64,000 nt of DNA, taken from contig NZ_CP049857.1 of the NCBI RefSeq assembly GCF_011299555.1, positions 3,100,001 through 3,164,000 on the forward strand, given 5' to 3'. A program made the position numbers and the translations under genes. Positions within the stretch are counted from its first letter, which is position 1. Each line of letters starts with the position of its first letter. The notes below the pieces were generated by a model. It worked only from the letters and a program-made list of their open reading frames with translations. It did not search any database and was not told the DNA's origin. The stretch comes from Dysgonomonas sp. HDW5A. Lineage in GTDB: Bacteria > Bacteroidota > Bacteroidia > Bacteroidales > Dysgonomonadaceae. This document shows positions 18,339 to 26,997 of the stretch, one piece after another.

Positions 18339-19027
18339 TGTGATGTGATATGATTGAATTTATCAAGGAGCCATTTCATTTGTTGCTCCTTGGTTAGTGT
18401 TGAATTGTCGAGCACCAAGGCATCTTCGGCTTGCGTCAAAGGACTTTCGTCGCGGTGCTGATCAATGTAATCTCTTTGTTTTATATTATCTAAAACGTCA
18501 TTAAACGTTGTTTTAGTATCTCCTTTAGCATGCAACTCGTCCAAACGGCGTTGTGCCCTGATGTCGGGACTTGCTGTAACGAAAAATTTAAGTTCGGCTT
18601 CAGGAAATACAACTGTACCTATATCCCTGCCATCCATTACTATACCCTTCGCTTTTCCCATTTTCTGTTGTTGCAGTACCATCGCTCTGCGTACAAAGCC
18701 TACTGCACTCACATAACTAACTTTGTTGGAAACTTCCATTGTACGGATCTCCTTCTCTACATTTGCACCATTGAGGTATGTTTCGGGAAGTCCTGTTTGC
18801 TCATTTAATTTGAAGCTTATATGTATATTACTGATTTGCTGACTTAACTTTTCGACATTTAACTGATCACCGTCAAACAGATTATTCTGAATACAATACA
18901 GCGTAATAGCTCTGTACATGGCTCCGCTGTCGATGTATATGTATCCAATTTGTTTGGCTAAATCCTTAGCCATTGTACTCTTTCCACATGACGAAAACCC
19001 GTCAATTGCAATTGTAATCATTTTCAT
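18335..19027 (-). CDS. cmk: (d)CMP kinase
   Basis: This 230-aa kinase phosphorylates CMP and dCMP. The P-loop GFSSCGKST is at residues 10-18, followed by [14 protein letters not shown] and the [20 protein letters not shown] segment of the NMP-binding region near 145-165. Size and motifs match bacterial Cmk. It is upstream of and overlaps ispH. The porQ gene lies 90 bp upstream on the same strand, with a dispersed palindrome between them, so porQ-cmk-ispH may form one transcript. Confidence 0.95.
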   Translation of the reverse strand: MKMITIAIDGFSSCGKSTMAKDLAKQIGYIYIDSGAMYRAITLYCIQNNLFDGDQLNVEKLSQQISNIHISFKLNEQTGLPETYLNGANVEKEIRTMEVSNKVSYVSAVGFVRRAMVLQQQKMGKAKGIVMDGRDIGTVVFPEAELKFFVTASPDIRAQRRLDELHAKGDTKTTFNDVLDNIKQRDYIDQHRDESPLTQAEDALVLDNSTLTKEQQMKWLLDKFNHITSQ

Positions 19028-19106
19028 ATATGCTATATTTACAACAATAGTGTCTTTAAAATGTTCGTTGATTTGATATCGGAGCCACCAGCCTTTTATA
19101 TTAAAT

Positions 19107-19117
19107 GGTCTGAGACC
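19107..19117. repeat. Dispersed palindrome, copy 5, abutting the porQ stop codon
   Basis: GGTCT-G-AGACC ends directly next to the porQ stop codon and lies 80 bp upstream of cmk. Confidence 0.5.
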
Positions 19118-20122
19118 TTAAAATTTAGAGATATCGAAACCTACGCTAAAGTGATATGTAGTAGCCGATGGGTGGTACTGGGCAAGTGAAAAACCTATAT
19201 TGAACTTTTGAATTCGGACTCCTGCTCCCGCATTAAATCCGCCGAATTTATTACCATCCTGCAAAGCCATATCATAATGAACTTTAGGATTAAAACCCAC
19301 ACCTATCCAAAAGTTTTCGGAAGGAATAATATCTACACCTAATATAGTATGTTTGAATGCGGTTTTGAGAAACCCATCGTCACTCGTGTCTATGCCATTT
19401 GCCTCATTTATGTTGGCGAAATTCCATTGAGTGAGATACACCGCTGTAACAGAAAAGCGTATAGGAGCACTCCGTAATCTTTTACTCACCCCCAATTGTA
19501 TATCCCAAGGTAAACCCACTCGCTTATCGTTGTAGGATGATATTTGGCTTCCCATATTTTTAAGTACCAATCCTGCCGAAAATTCTTGATCTTCATTGTA
19601 ATAACTCAATCCCACATCAAATCCTATGGCAACTGACGAGTAATCTTCGTACGAAGATGTTATAAATTTGGCAGTAACACCTCCTCTTAATCTGTTGGTA
19701 AGCACGTGGCTGTACATTCCGTTTACAGCAATGTCTTTAGCTGAGAAATTTCCGATAATTTCATTCTCAGAGGTGGTTTTTTTGAAGTCACCGTAGTCAA
19801 TATAATTTACACCTACGGCAAACGAATTATTGTCGCGAATCGATTTCCCGAAAATAGCACTACCTACTTTAATGTCGGCTATATAAGACAGAAAATTGAC
19901 ATTGGCATTCATATTCATCTCACGTCCTAGAGCAGCCGGATTGAGGAATACGAGAGAAATATCGTTCTCGATAACCGAAACATTGTTTCCTCCCAATGCA
20001 TTGGCACGAACCGAGGAAGGCAGTTCCAGAAATCGAAATACCTTTTCACCTTCCTGAGCGGAAGCCTGAAAAAAGGTTATTGTACAAATAATACTCGCAA
20101 TGCAAGCTCTTATTATGTTCAT
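19118..20122 (-). CDS. porQ: Type IX secretion system protein PorQ
   Basis: This 334-aa outer-membrane protein has a signal peptide (residues 1-22, ending QASAQ) and FRFLELPSSVRANALGGN soon after, a hallmark of PorQ/PorV-type FadL-like barrels. The rest consists of amphipathic strands and ends in FSVGFDISKF. PorQ belongs to the PorUVQZ attachment complex of the type IX system, which anchors secreted cargo at the surface. Its presence implies that this organism has a type IX system. A -7 box TATCTTTG at 20251-20258 and two palindromes (20136-20150, 20234-20246) lie upstream. Confidence 0.88.
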   Translation of the reverse strand: MNIIRACIASIICTITFFQASAQEGEKVFRFLELPSSVRANALGGNNVSVIENDISLVFLNPAALGREMNMNANVNFLSYIADIKVGSAIFGKSIRDNNSFAVGVNYIDYGDFKKTTSENEIIGNFSAKDIAVNGMYSHVLTNRLRGGVTAKFITSSYEDYSSVAIGFDVGLSYYNEDQEFSAGLVLKNMGSQISSYNDKRVGLPWDIQLGVSKRLRSAPIRFSVTAVYLTQWNFANINEANGIDTSDDGFLKTAFKHTILGVDIIPSENFWIGVGFNPKVHYDMALQDGNKFGGFNAGAGVRIQKFNIGFSLAQYHPSATTYHFSVGFDISKF

Positions 20123-20135
20123 GCACTATTCAGTT

Positions 20136-20150
20136 AAGGTACAAGACCTT
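20136..20150. repeat. Dispersed leader palindrome, copy 6
   Basis: AAGGT-acaag-ACCTT lies 13 bp upstream of porQ. Arms are 5 bp with a 5-nt centre, so this is a diverged copy. Confidence 0.4.
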
Positions 20151-20233
20151 TTGATTGCTTTGGTAACGGATATAACCAGACGCAGTTATAATTGTAAAAT
20201 AAAGCAATATTTTTTTATATTGTTTAATAAAAG

Positions 20234-20258
20234 AGGTCGTTGACCTTTTGCAAAGATA
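20234..20258 (-). promoter_or_regulatory. porQ promoter box and leader palindrome, copy 7
   Basis: The minus strand has TATCTTTG at 20251-20258, an exact -7 box. The palindrome AGGTC-GTT-GACCT at 20234-20246 then lies at about the transcription start, so it would be the 5' end of the mRNA. Confidence 0.5.
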
Positions 20259-20329
20259 ATTTTATTCTTTTGAATATGTAGCTCCTTTTTATGTTAATGA
20301 ATTTTTTCCTTTTTTGGAGATAAACGAAA

Positions 20330-20364
20330 AAAGCAGGATTCATCTTTTTTTAATGTCCTGCTTT
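20330..20364 (-). terminator. Terminator of the 20384-20857 gene
   Basis: AAAGCAGGA pairs with TCCTGCTTT. The minus strand then carries six Ts. Confidence 0.75.
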
Positions 20365-20383
20365 CTATCTATTTTTTATCTAC

Positions 20384-20857
20384 TTAATATTCCTGATCCG
20401 TATCGTCTTCTGTCTGATGACTTAAATCGATCATCGTACGAATGAGTCCGACCGTAGTAAAATAAATACCTTCTTTGATTAGCTCTGCATCCTCAAAGGT
20501 TGCCGAATATGTGCCTGTCGAAACAGAAGCTGTTAACTCTGCATCCTCACTTTCTAGCATCTGAGTACATATTTCTTTTTCTATAATTAAAACTTCTTTC
20601 AGATACGTGTCAATCAGATTTGTCAGATCATTTACTGTATATATTTCAGCGATTTGTAGATCGTCATATAGATCTTCGATATCTTCCTGATTGTCGGCAT
20701 TTCGGTTTTCAGTAGGCAGTTTTTCTAATAATGTGCTTCTAAGCAGATTGGTGTCAAATGTAACAGCCTCCTGCGAAAAACCATAACAAGTGATACCGAA
20801 AAAGAGTATAGTTGCAGTTAGTATTCTTAATTTATAAACATTATTAGTTGTGTACAT
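20384..20857 (-). CDS. Exported acidic protein of unknown function
   Basis: The preferred ATG is at 20857 (MYTTNNVYKLR), which places a normal signal peptide (ILTATILFFGITCYGFSQ) after a short basic start. A longer frame opens at 20887. The mature part of about 130 residues is acidic and probably helical (LLRSTLLEKL, EDIEDLYDDLQIAEIY, LTNLIDTYLKEVLIIEKEI). It ends in DDTDQEY. I do not recognise a family. It is a single gene with its own terminator, so it is likely expressed independently. Confidence 0.65.
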   Translation of the reverse strand: MYTTNNVYKLRILTATILFFGITCYGFSQEAVTFDTNLLRSTLLEKLPTENRNADNQEDIEDLYDDLQIAEIYTVNDLTNLIDTYLKEVLIIEKEICTQMLESEDAELTASVSTGTYSATFEDAELIKEGIYFTTVGLIRTMIDLSHQTEDDTDQEY

Positions 20858-21120
20858 GTTGAGTATAAATAATTTTATTGTTAGCAATTTTAAATATAGA
20901 TGAAAAAATGACTATTAATTCCATATTTACTGTTTTCTTTTTTGAAAGAATTTTATAATGGTCTTACTAAAGTAGATAAAAGATAACTGCCTATAGCTTT
21001 TCACTAGCCAAAGCAATATATGGTTCGGTGAAGTTACTTGGCAAAATATTTAAAAGCTCTGAAACCTTAAGAGATAATTTTATACCTTTGTTTCAGTACA
21101 AATTTATTCAATAATATATT

Positions 21121-22365
21121 TTGAACTTAGAACTATTTATAGCCCGAAAAATATATTTCGGAGGAGGTATAAAACAAAAAGTATCGTCTCCGGCTATAAA
21201 AATAGCAGTTGCGGGAATTGCACTCGGACTGGCTGCTATGGTGCTGTCGGTTTGTATTGTGGTGGGTTTTAAAAAAGAAATACGCGACAAGGTTATTGGC
21301 TTTGGTTCACATATTCAGATAACCAATTTTGGCAATAATATGTCGTACGAGGTTAGTCCAATTAGTATGACAGACAGTCTTGCCGTAGAATTGGAGAATA
21401 ATCCGGAGATAAAACATATAGAGGTTTTTGCTACTATACCGGGTATTGTAAAAACAGATACCGAATTTCAGGGTGTAGTGTTAAAAGGTGTAGGAGCCGA
21501 CTATGACTGGACTTTCTTCAAACAAAATATGATAGAGGGAGACATCCTTCACAAATCGGATACCTCAACCGTAAATCAGACGATCATCTCGAAATATATT
21601 GCCGACAGGTTGGACTTGAAGCTGGGAGATAGTTTTATCACTTATTTTATACAAGATCCGATTAAAGCCCGAAAATTTGTAATTACAGGTATTTATAGTA
21701 CCAACTTTGAGGATTATGATAAACTTTTTATTGTAACCGACATTAATATGGTTCAGCGATTAAATGGCTGGACTAAAAATCAGGTGAGCGGTATCGAGTT
21801 GACAGTCAAAGATTATAATCGCTTGGCTGAAGTGAAAAACGATTTGTTTTATCAAATGGCAGGTTCACACGATGGGGACGGGCAAGCCTTGTATACCCGT
21901 TCGATTGAAGAAATGAACCCGATGATTTTCAGTTGGCTCAGTCTGCTCGACATGAATGTATGGGTGATAATTATATTGATGTTAGCCGTATCGGGCTTTA
22001 CCATGATATCGGGGTTACTGATTATTATTCTTGAACGTACCAACATGATTGGTATACTAAAGGCATTAGGTGCCCGCAATTTCAGAATACAAAAGGTATT
22101 TCTTTACATATCATCGTTTCTTATTCTAAAGGGAATGCTTTGGGGTAATATTATAGCTTTAGGAATTTGTATATTGCAAAAATTGTTTGGTATAATCAAA
22201 CTCGATCCGGCAACCTATTATGTTTCAGAGATGCCGGTTGACCTGAACCCATTGTATATTATTTTGATAAATATAGGAGCATTGGTTATTTCGTTGGCAA
22301 TGATGATAGGACCCTCTTATCTTATAGCCAGAATATCCCCTGCAAAATCGATTAAATTTGAATAA
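21121..22365 (+). CDS. LolE/LolC-like ABC transporter permease (FtsX family)
   Basis: This 414-aa inner-membrane protein starts at a TTG codon at 21121. The N-terminus encoded from there (NLELFIARKIYF) is the conserved beginning of this family, and the first in-frame ATG would remove it and part of TM1. TM1 is at about residues 30-50 and is followed by a large periplasmic MacB-like domain with GFGSHIQI. Three C-terminal TM segments contain the FtsX pattern (MLAVSGFTMISGLLIIILERTNMIGILKALGA). LolC/E permeases extract lipoproteins from the inner membrane. No ATPase (LolD) is adjacent, so the partner must be elsewhere. Confidence 0.88.
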   Translation: MNLELFIARKIYFGGGIKQKVSSPAIKIAVAGIALGLAAMVLSVCIVVGFKKEIRDKVIGFGSHIQITNFGNNMSYEVSPISMTDSLAVELENNPEIKHIEVFATIPGIVKTDTEFQGVVLKGVGADYDWTFFKQNMIEGDILHKSDTSTVNQTIISKYIADRLDLKLGDSFITYFIQDPIKARKFVITGIYSTNFEDYDKLFIVTDINMVQRLNGWTKNQVSGIELTVKDYNRLAEVKNDLFYQMAGSHDGDGQALYTRSIEEMNPMIFSWLSLLDMNVWVIIILMLAVSGFTMISGLLIIILERTNMIGILKALGARNFRIQKVFLYISSFLILKGMLWGNIIALGICILQKLFGIIKLDPATYYVSEMPVDLNPLYIILINIGALVISLAMMIGPSYLIARISPAKSIKFE

Positions 22366-22376
22366 AAATAAATTAT

Positions 22377-22384
22377 TACTTTTG
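22377..22384 (+). promoter_or_regulatory. -7 box upstream of the PepSY-like lipoprotein
   Basis: TACTTTTG matches TAnnTTTG. The cloverleaf-shaped palindrome at 22424-22480 then lies in the leader. Confidence 0.4.
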
Positions 22385-22423
22385 AACACAGATAAGTTGG
22401 TATAACTATTTATTGCTTTGGCT

Positions 22424-22480
22424 GTAGGGGTGAACCTGTGTGTTCATCTATTTCGGACAGACACAGAGGTCTGCCCCTAC
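22424..22480. repeat. 57-bp cloverleaf palindrome (REP/MITE-like)
   Basis: The outer arms GTAGGGG and CCCCTAC enclose two inner stem-loops, TGAAC-ctgtgt-GTTCA and CAGAC-acagag-GTCTG. The two halves also pair with each other imperfectly. Elements of this general form (GTAGGGGC...GCCCCTAC) are interspersed repeats in many bacterial genomes. No other copy is in this window. Confidence 0.6.
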
Positions 22481-22533
22481 CAACAAAGATGTATCATTGA
22501 ATATTTTCTTTTACTTACACAAAAATATTTCTT

Positions 22534-23004
22534 ATGAAAAAATTATTGAAGATTAGTTTATTGTTGGTAATTGCGCTTTTTACATTTAATGCGTGTACTG
22601 AAGATGACGATTCTGAAGATTTTATTGTAGATTATGAATCTTTACCAACAGCAAGTAAAGCGTTTGTATCAACCCACTTTCCGGGTACAACAGTAAGTCT
22701 GGCCAAAGAACGCTATGTAGCCGAAACAGATGGTACTTATTACATGGTTTATCTGAACGGTGGTTATGAAATTGATTTCAAAAAAGCAGGAGACTGGGTG
22801 AGTGTAGAACATGCTACTAATGCCTTGCCTCAATCAGTAGTGAAATTGTTACCTAATGTAACTCAAAAGTACTTATCGGATAATTATGCAACTTCTATAG
22901 TTATTGAAATAGATAGATTGGTTTCCGGTGGATATGAAGTCGATTTAAATAACGATATTGATTTAATTTTCGATTCGAATGGTAATTTTTTAAGTAAAAA
23001 ATAA
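22534..23004 (+). CDS. PepSY-like (DUF2874) lipoprotein
   Basis: This 156-aa protein has a lipoprotein signal (MKKLLKISLLLVIALFTFNAC, lipobox Cys21) and an acidic spacer TEDDDSEDF. Two PepSY-like halves follow: LPTASKAFVSTHFPGT with YYMVYLNGGYEIDF, then NVTQKYLSDNYATS with GGYEVDLNNDIDLIF. It is a lipidated relative of the soluble protein at 654-1103. The acidic residues after the Cys resemble the Bacteroidota surface-lipoprotein export signal, so outer-leaflet exposure is possible. A strong terminator follows at 23027-23066, making it a single-gene unit. Confidence 0.82.
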   Translation: MKKLLKISLLLVIALFTFNACTEDDDSEDFIVDYESLPTASKAFVSTHFPGTTVSLAKERYVAETDGTYYMVYLNGGYEIDFKKAGDWVSVEHATNALPQSVVKLLPNVTQKYLSDNYATSIVIEIDRLVSGGYEVDLNNDIDLIFDSNGNFLSKK

Positions 23005-23026
23005 AAAATCACCCATAAAGATATTG

Positions 23027-23066
23027 GAAACTGTTTGTTGTTATTATAGCAAGCAGTTTCTTTTTT
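23027..23066 (+). terminator. Intrinsic terminator between lipoprotein and pabB
   Basis: GAAACTGTTTG pairs with CAAGCAGTTTC (one G-T wobble), followed by six Ts. It lies inside the longer possible pabB frame and argues for the later pabB start. Confidence 0.8.
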
Positions 23067-23083
23067 ATTTTAATTTATATAGA

Positions 23084-24064
23084 ATGATGTTTTATCGGAA
23101 TATAGATGATATTCGATTGGATATGAATAAATCAGGTTCTGTTCATGAACCTTTCTTGTTTGGCATTAACTATGAAATGTCGGAAGGCTTTTTTGTGCCG
23201 AATCCTCTCTTGCAAACCGACATATTATTTCAAATAAAAGAGGCAGGAAATAAGTCATCAGATGAGTCTGAAAAGGTAGAAGCACATCTTGGTTCGAATC
23301 CCATTTCTTATCTTGAGTACGAGAATAAATTTAATGTGGTACATAAAGGGTTAAGGCGTGGCGATTCGTTTTTGACCAATCTAACTATAAAAACACCGAT
23401 TGAAACGAACATTTCATTACTTGATATTTTCAAGAGAAGTAAGTCTCCTTATCAACTCTGTTTGCCCGATCGTTTCGTCTGTTTTTCACCCGAACGATTT
23501 GTGAGGATAACCAACGGAGCGATATCATCTAATCCGATGAAGGGTACTATAGATGCCGGCATTGAAAATGCGGAGCAACTAATTCTCAATGATTTTAAGG
23601 AAACTGCCGAACATAATACAATTGTTGATCTGATTCGTAACGATCTGAGTATGGTTGCCGATAATGTTCGGGTGGAAAGATTCAGATATATAGACCGTAT
23701 AAAAAGCCGAGATAGGGAGATATTGCAGGTCAGTTCCGAAATTACAGGCGATTTGAATGACGATTATCATTCGCATCTCGGTGATATTATCTTTAAACTT
23801 TTGCCTGCCGGCTCTATTTCGGGTGCACCCAAAGCGGCTACCGTGGATCTGATACGTTCGGCAGAAAGGGAGGATAGGGGATACTATACAGGTATTTTCG
23901 GTTATTACGATGGTACCGATTTCGATTCGGCAGTATTGATTCGCTTTATAGAACAAGAAGGTGACCGGATGTACTTTAGAAGCGGAGGTGGAATTACTGC
24001 TTACAGTAAGTGTGAGGACGAGTATCAGGAGGTATTGAATAAAATATATTTTCCATTTATATGA
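23084..24064 (+). CDS. pabB: Aminodeoxychorismate synthase component I
   Basis: With the ATG at 23084 this is a 326-aa protein. A frame from 23024 exists, but its first codons lie within a terminator hairpin. The chorismate-binding core shows KGLRRGDSFLTNLT, FSPERFVRI, SSNPMKGTIDAG, TVDLIRNDLSMVA, LLPAGSISGAPK and YYTGIFGYYDG, all PabB/TrpE-family active-site segments. PabB aminates chorismate for 4-aminobenzoate and folate synthesis. The N-terminal domain is short, as in other Bacteroidota PabB. It overlaps the next gene by 4 bp, which supplies the lyase step. Confidence 0.92.
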   Translation: MMFYRNIDDIRLDMNKSGSVHEPFLFGINYEMSEGFFVPNPLLQTDILFQIKEAGNKSSDESEKVEAHLGSNPISYLEYENKFNVVHKGLRRGDSFLTNLTIKTPIETNISLLDIFKRSKSPYQLCLPDRFVCFSPERFVRITNGAISSNPMKGTIDAGIENAEQLILNDFKETAEHNTIVDLIRNDLSMVADNVRVERFRYIDRIKSRDREILQVSSEITGDLNDDYHSHLGDIIFKLLPAGSISGAPKAATVDLIRSAEREDRGYYTGIFGYYDGTDFDSAVLIRFIEQEGDRMYFRSGGGITAYSKCEDEYQEVLNKIYFPFI

Positions 24065-24666
24065 ATCAGCCCTTATTTATAGAAACCATAAAGGTAAAGG
24101 ATGGAGTTTTTTACAATCTACCTTTACATATTGCCCGTCTCAAAAGAACCGCAATTCATTTCTTTGGAGTTGCACCTTCTTTAGAATTGTCACAAAGCAT
24201 GATTCCCGAGGCATTACGCATCGGAATCGTAAAGTGTAGAGTAACTTATTCATCTCAAATAATCTCTGTTGAATTCGAACCTTATGTTTTTCGGCATTTA
24301 TCAAGCCTAACATTAGTAGAGGATAATGATATTGATTATACGTATAAAGCGGTTAACAGAAGTTCTTTAAACTCACTTTACTCCCGAAAAGAAGATGGTG
24401 ATGACATTCTTATTGTGAAAAATGGACTGGTTACCGATACGTCTTATGCAAATGTTGTGTTTGAAAATGCCAACGGATTGTATACCCCCAAAAGTTATCT
24501 TTTGGGAGGAATAAAGCGTCAGTTTCTTTTGCAAAATGGCATCATTAATGAATTAGTTATTAATCACGAGGATATACGACTTTTCTCTAAGGTTTACCTG
24601 ATTAACGCAATGATAGATCTCGAAGATGCAATTTGTGTTTCGGTGTCAGCTTTGAGAACATTATAG
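24061..24666 (+). CDS. pabC: Aminotransferase class IV, aminodeoxychorismate lyase-like
   Basis: This 201-aa PLP-fold protein starts within the pabB stop (4-bp overlap). It is shorter than typical PabC (about 270 aa), as in the small class IV form usually paired with pabB in Bacteroidota. The probable PLP lysine is in IDYTYKAVNR near residue 97. TDTSYANVVF (cofactor phosphate region) and TPKSYLLGGIKRQFLL follow. The expected reaction releases 4-aminobenzoate and pyruvate from aminodeoxychorismate. The PabC role rests on the coupling with pabB; family membership is firm. Confidence 0.88.
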   Translation: MNQPLFIETIKVKDGVFYNLPLHIARLKRTAIHFFGVAPSLELSQSMIPEALRIGIVKCRVTYSSQIISVEFEPYVFRHLSSLTLVEDNDIDYTYKAVNRSSLNSLYSRKEDGDDILIVKNGLVTDTSYANVVFENANGLYTPKSYLLGGIKRQFLLQNGIINELVINHEDIRLFSKVYLINAMIDLEDAICVSVSALRTL

Positions 24667-24674
24667 CTCTAAGA

Positions 24675-24704
24675 TTTGTTAATAAATTGAAATATGTATT
24701 TTTG
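24675..24704 (+). promoter_or_regulatory. Promoter of the lipoprotein/DUF5723 pair
   Basis: TTTG (24675-24678), 18 bp, then TATTTTTG (24697-24704), just after the pabC stop and 45 bp before the ATG at 24750. Confidence 0.55.
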
Positions 24705-24749
24705 CATCGTGACACATTTAACTTATTCACAGAAATAAAACGCATAGGT

Positions 24750-25349
24750 ATGAGATCCTCAGTTTGTTATATGCTAATCGGAATTGTTTTTCTGATTTTA
24801 TCTATGCAATCCTGTATAGAAAAGGAGTATGATTCAGATAATTTAAATACAGAGGTCGAACTCAATATTCCTCCTGTTCCATTGGGAGGGTTTGATACGA
24901 TTCATGTAAATTTTTTGCCCTCTGTACCTCCTGAAATTGTTCTTGGAGCCAGAATTGCTTTGAGTGATACGATCAGAGGGTTGTTTAATACTTCTACGAT
25001 TTCTAGATTCTTTTATGTCGGATCAACAGGAGTGGTTATTTCTGCAAAAGTAGATGCAATGGTAATGCCTCTGGAATCAGGATTAGAGATAGAGGTTATT
25101 CTGAATGTAATCAATAGGGATCGTACCAGAAACGAATTTGTGAAGATACCACCACAGAAATTAGTATCGGCTAAGAATCAGAATTTTGAGATACGAATAG
25201 GGCCTGAGTATATGAAGTATATGAAAAATGCGCGTGATTTACATTTTATATTCGGAATAAAAGTAGGTGCTATTAATTTTACTAGACAAGATTATATTTA
25301 TTTGAGGCAGGCAGTTCTTTTTGCCGGAGGTATGCAGCTTGAGCTTTAA
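24750..25349 (+). CDS. Predicted lipoprotein of unknown function
   Basis: The ATG at 24750 starts a 199-aa protein with a lipoprotein signal (hydrophobic segment, then SMQSC with Cys about residue 22). A longer frame opens at 24633 inside pabC but places the signal peptide internally, so it is rejected. The mature part has VELNIPPVPLGGFDTIHVNF and beta-rich sequence (LEIEVILNVINRDRTR). I do not recognise the family. It is 20 bp upstream of a DUF5723 barrel gene, suggesting a lipoprotein plus barrel pair in the outer membrane. Confidence 0.75.
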   Translation: MRSSVCYMLIGIVFLILSMQSCIEKEYDSDNLNTEVELNIPPVPLGGFDTIHVNFLPSVPPEIVLGARIALSDTIRGLFNTSTISRFFYVGSTGVVISAKVDAMVMPLESGLEIEVILNVINRDRTRNEFVKIPPQKLVSAKNQNFEIRIGPEYMKYMKNARDLHFIFGIKVGAINFTRQDYIYLRQAVLFAGGMQLEL

Positions 25350-25369
25350 TAACAGATCAAAGAAACAAA

Positions 25370-26806
25370 ATGAAACTAAATTCTATTTCTTCGGGGCTTA
25401 TTATAGCTATGGTATGTTGTTTGCTATCGTTAGATGGTACAGCACAATCGTCGCGTACTTCTTATTTTATGAAGACGTCTTATGCCCGTACCAGCCTTAA
25501 TGCCGCTTTGAGACCCGACCAGTCCTATATAGGTATTCCGTTTATGTCTAATATTTATTTAGATGCACGGACCAATACTTTTAATCTTAACAATTTGACT
25601 TTTCCGCTGGATGGGGAGAGGGTAACATTTATGCATGCCCAGATTCCGGTAGAAAAAGTGATGGAGAATATTTCTAATAACAATTATGTAACAGCAAATA
25701 TAGGACTTAGTATATTTTCGGCAGGGTTTTTCAGAGGCGATTCGCATTGGAGCTTTGATTTGGGGGTAAGGACAGATGGAGATGCCAATGTTCCGAAATC
25801 AGTATTCGAACTATTGAAAGTTGGATTTAAAGAAAATGAAACTGTTACACATGATCTTTCAGATCTGAGTCTTGATCAAAATGCTTTTATTGAGATAAGT
25901 GCTACTCATTCACGCGTATTTCTGAACAATAGCCTTACAGTAGGAGCCAGAGCTAAACTACTTTTAGGTCTTTCATATATTGATTTGGATGCTAAAAGTT
26001 TAAGCATAACGGCGGGAAACGAGTTTTGGACAGCAAAGTCTCGTGTTAAATTAAAAGGTGCAGGCCCCGGTATATATGCCTATTATTCAGATAGTGATTA
26101 TAATCCTGAAAGACGAAATTTTGACGGTTTTCATTATGGAAGTTTCAATATTCCCGGCTATGGAATGGGACTTGATGTAGGTGGTGTATATGACTTGAAA
26201 GATGTTCCTGTTGGTTTTCTGCAAAAACTAAAAGTCTCATATGCTTTAAACGATATTGGTTTTATATCATGGACTAAGAGCAATGTTGTACAGTTGAGCT
26301 CTCAGGAAACAGAAGTAACCGTATCTCCACATAATTATACGATAATAGGCGGAAATACATCCATTAACGATATATTTAATAATGCAGTTGACGATATCAG
26401 ACAGGCAATCAATTTACATGAAGATGCCTCTCCCGGAGGTTATACGACCTCGTTACGTGCCAATATGAATGTAGGACTGGAATATGAAGTTTGGAAAGAC
26501 AAAATGACAGCAGGATTTCTCTATTCTACCAAATTCGGTAAATATATTACCACTAATGAGTTTACTTTTTCGGCAAACTACATGCCTAAATCGTGGCTTG
26601 CCACCAGTTTTAGTTATTCTGCTGCATACAGTGCATTCAATACATTTGGTTTGGCAGTTCACATTGCTCCAGCCAGAGGGTTGAACTTTTTTCTGGCAAG
26701 TGATTATACTGTTTTTAAAATTTCACCTCAATTTCTGCCGACGTCAAGCAATGCTCTGAATTTTCAGATAGGATTATCTGTGCCATTTGGAGGAAAAAGA
26801 AGGTAA
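25370..26806 (+). CDS. DUF5723 family outer-membrane protein
   Basis: This 478-aa protein has a signal peptide (residues 1-25, ending DGTAQ). SYFMKTSYARTSLNAALRP then SYIGIPFMSNIYLDARTNT follow, the start typical of DUF5723 proteins. The remainder is strand-rich with periodic aromatics (FSFSANYMP, WLATSFSYSAAYSAF) and ends GLSVPFGGKRR. Members are predicted outer-membrane barrels of unknown function common in Bacteroidales. It forms a two-gene unit with the lipoprotein at 24750. Confidence 0.82.
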   Translation: MKLNSISSGLIIAMVCCLLSLDGTAQSSRTSYFMKTSYARTSLNAALRPDQSYIGIPFMSNIYLDARTNTFNLNNLTFPLDGERVTFMHAQIPVEKVMENISNNNYVTANIGLSIFSAGFFRGDSHWSFDLGVRTDGDANVPKSVFELLKVGFKENETVTHDLSDLSLDQNAFIEISATHSRVFLNNSLTVGARAKLLLGLSYIDLDAKSLSITAGNEFWTAKSRVKLKGAGPGIYAYYSDSDYNPERRNFDGFHYGSFNIPGYGMGLDVGGVYDLKDVPVGFLQKLKVSYALNDIGFISWTKSNVVQLSSQETEVTVSPHNYTIIGGNTSINDIFNNAVDDIRQAINLHEDASPGGYTTSLRANMNVGLEYEVWKDKMTAGFLYSTKFGKYITTNEFTFSANYMPKSWLATSFSYSAAYSAFNTFGLAVHIAPARGLNFFLASDYTVFKISPQFLPTSSNALNFQIGLSVPFGGKRR

Positions 26807-26997
26807 AGATATTCTTCAATTGTATTTTATGGGTTGTATATAGCAAACCGACTATTGTAGGCAATGCGTCATTTTTTACTATTTATCCGACCTTCGATCC
26901 AATTACATCAATTTGTTTTTGTAATTTTATCGCCAGAGATGGTTTTAGTCTCTTATATCCTCAAGAACGACAACAAATATAAATACAGAATAGAGCA

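Noticed and set aside
23024-23083. Earlier start for pabB
   Set aside because: The first codons of this frame are within the intrinsic terminator at 23027-23066; starts at 23084 or 23087 follow it.
23290-23310. tRNA-like T-arm string GGTTCGAATCCC
   Set aside because: It lies within the pabB coding frame, and no acceptor or anticodon stem can be formed around it.
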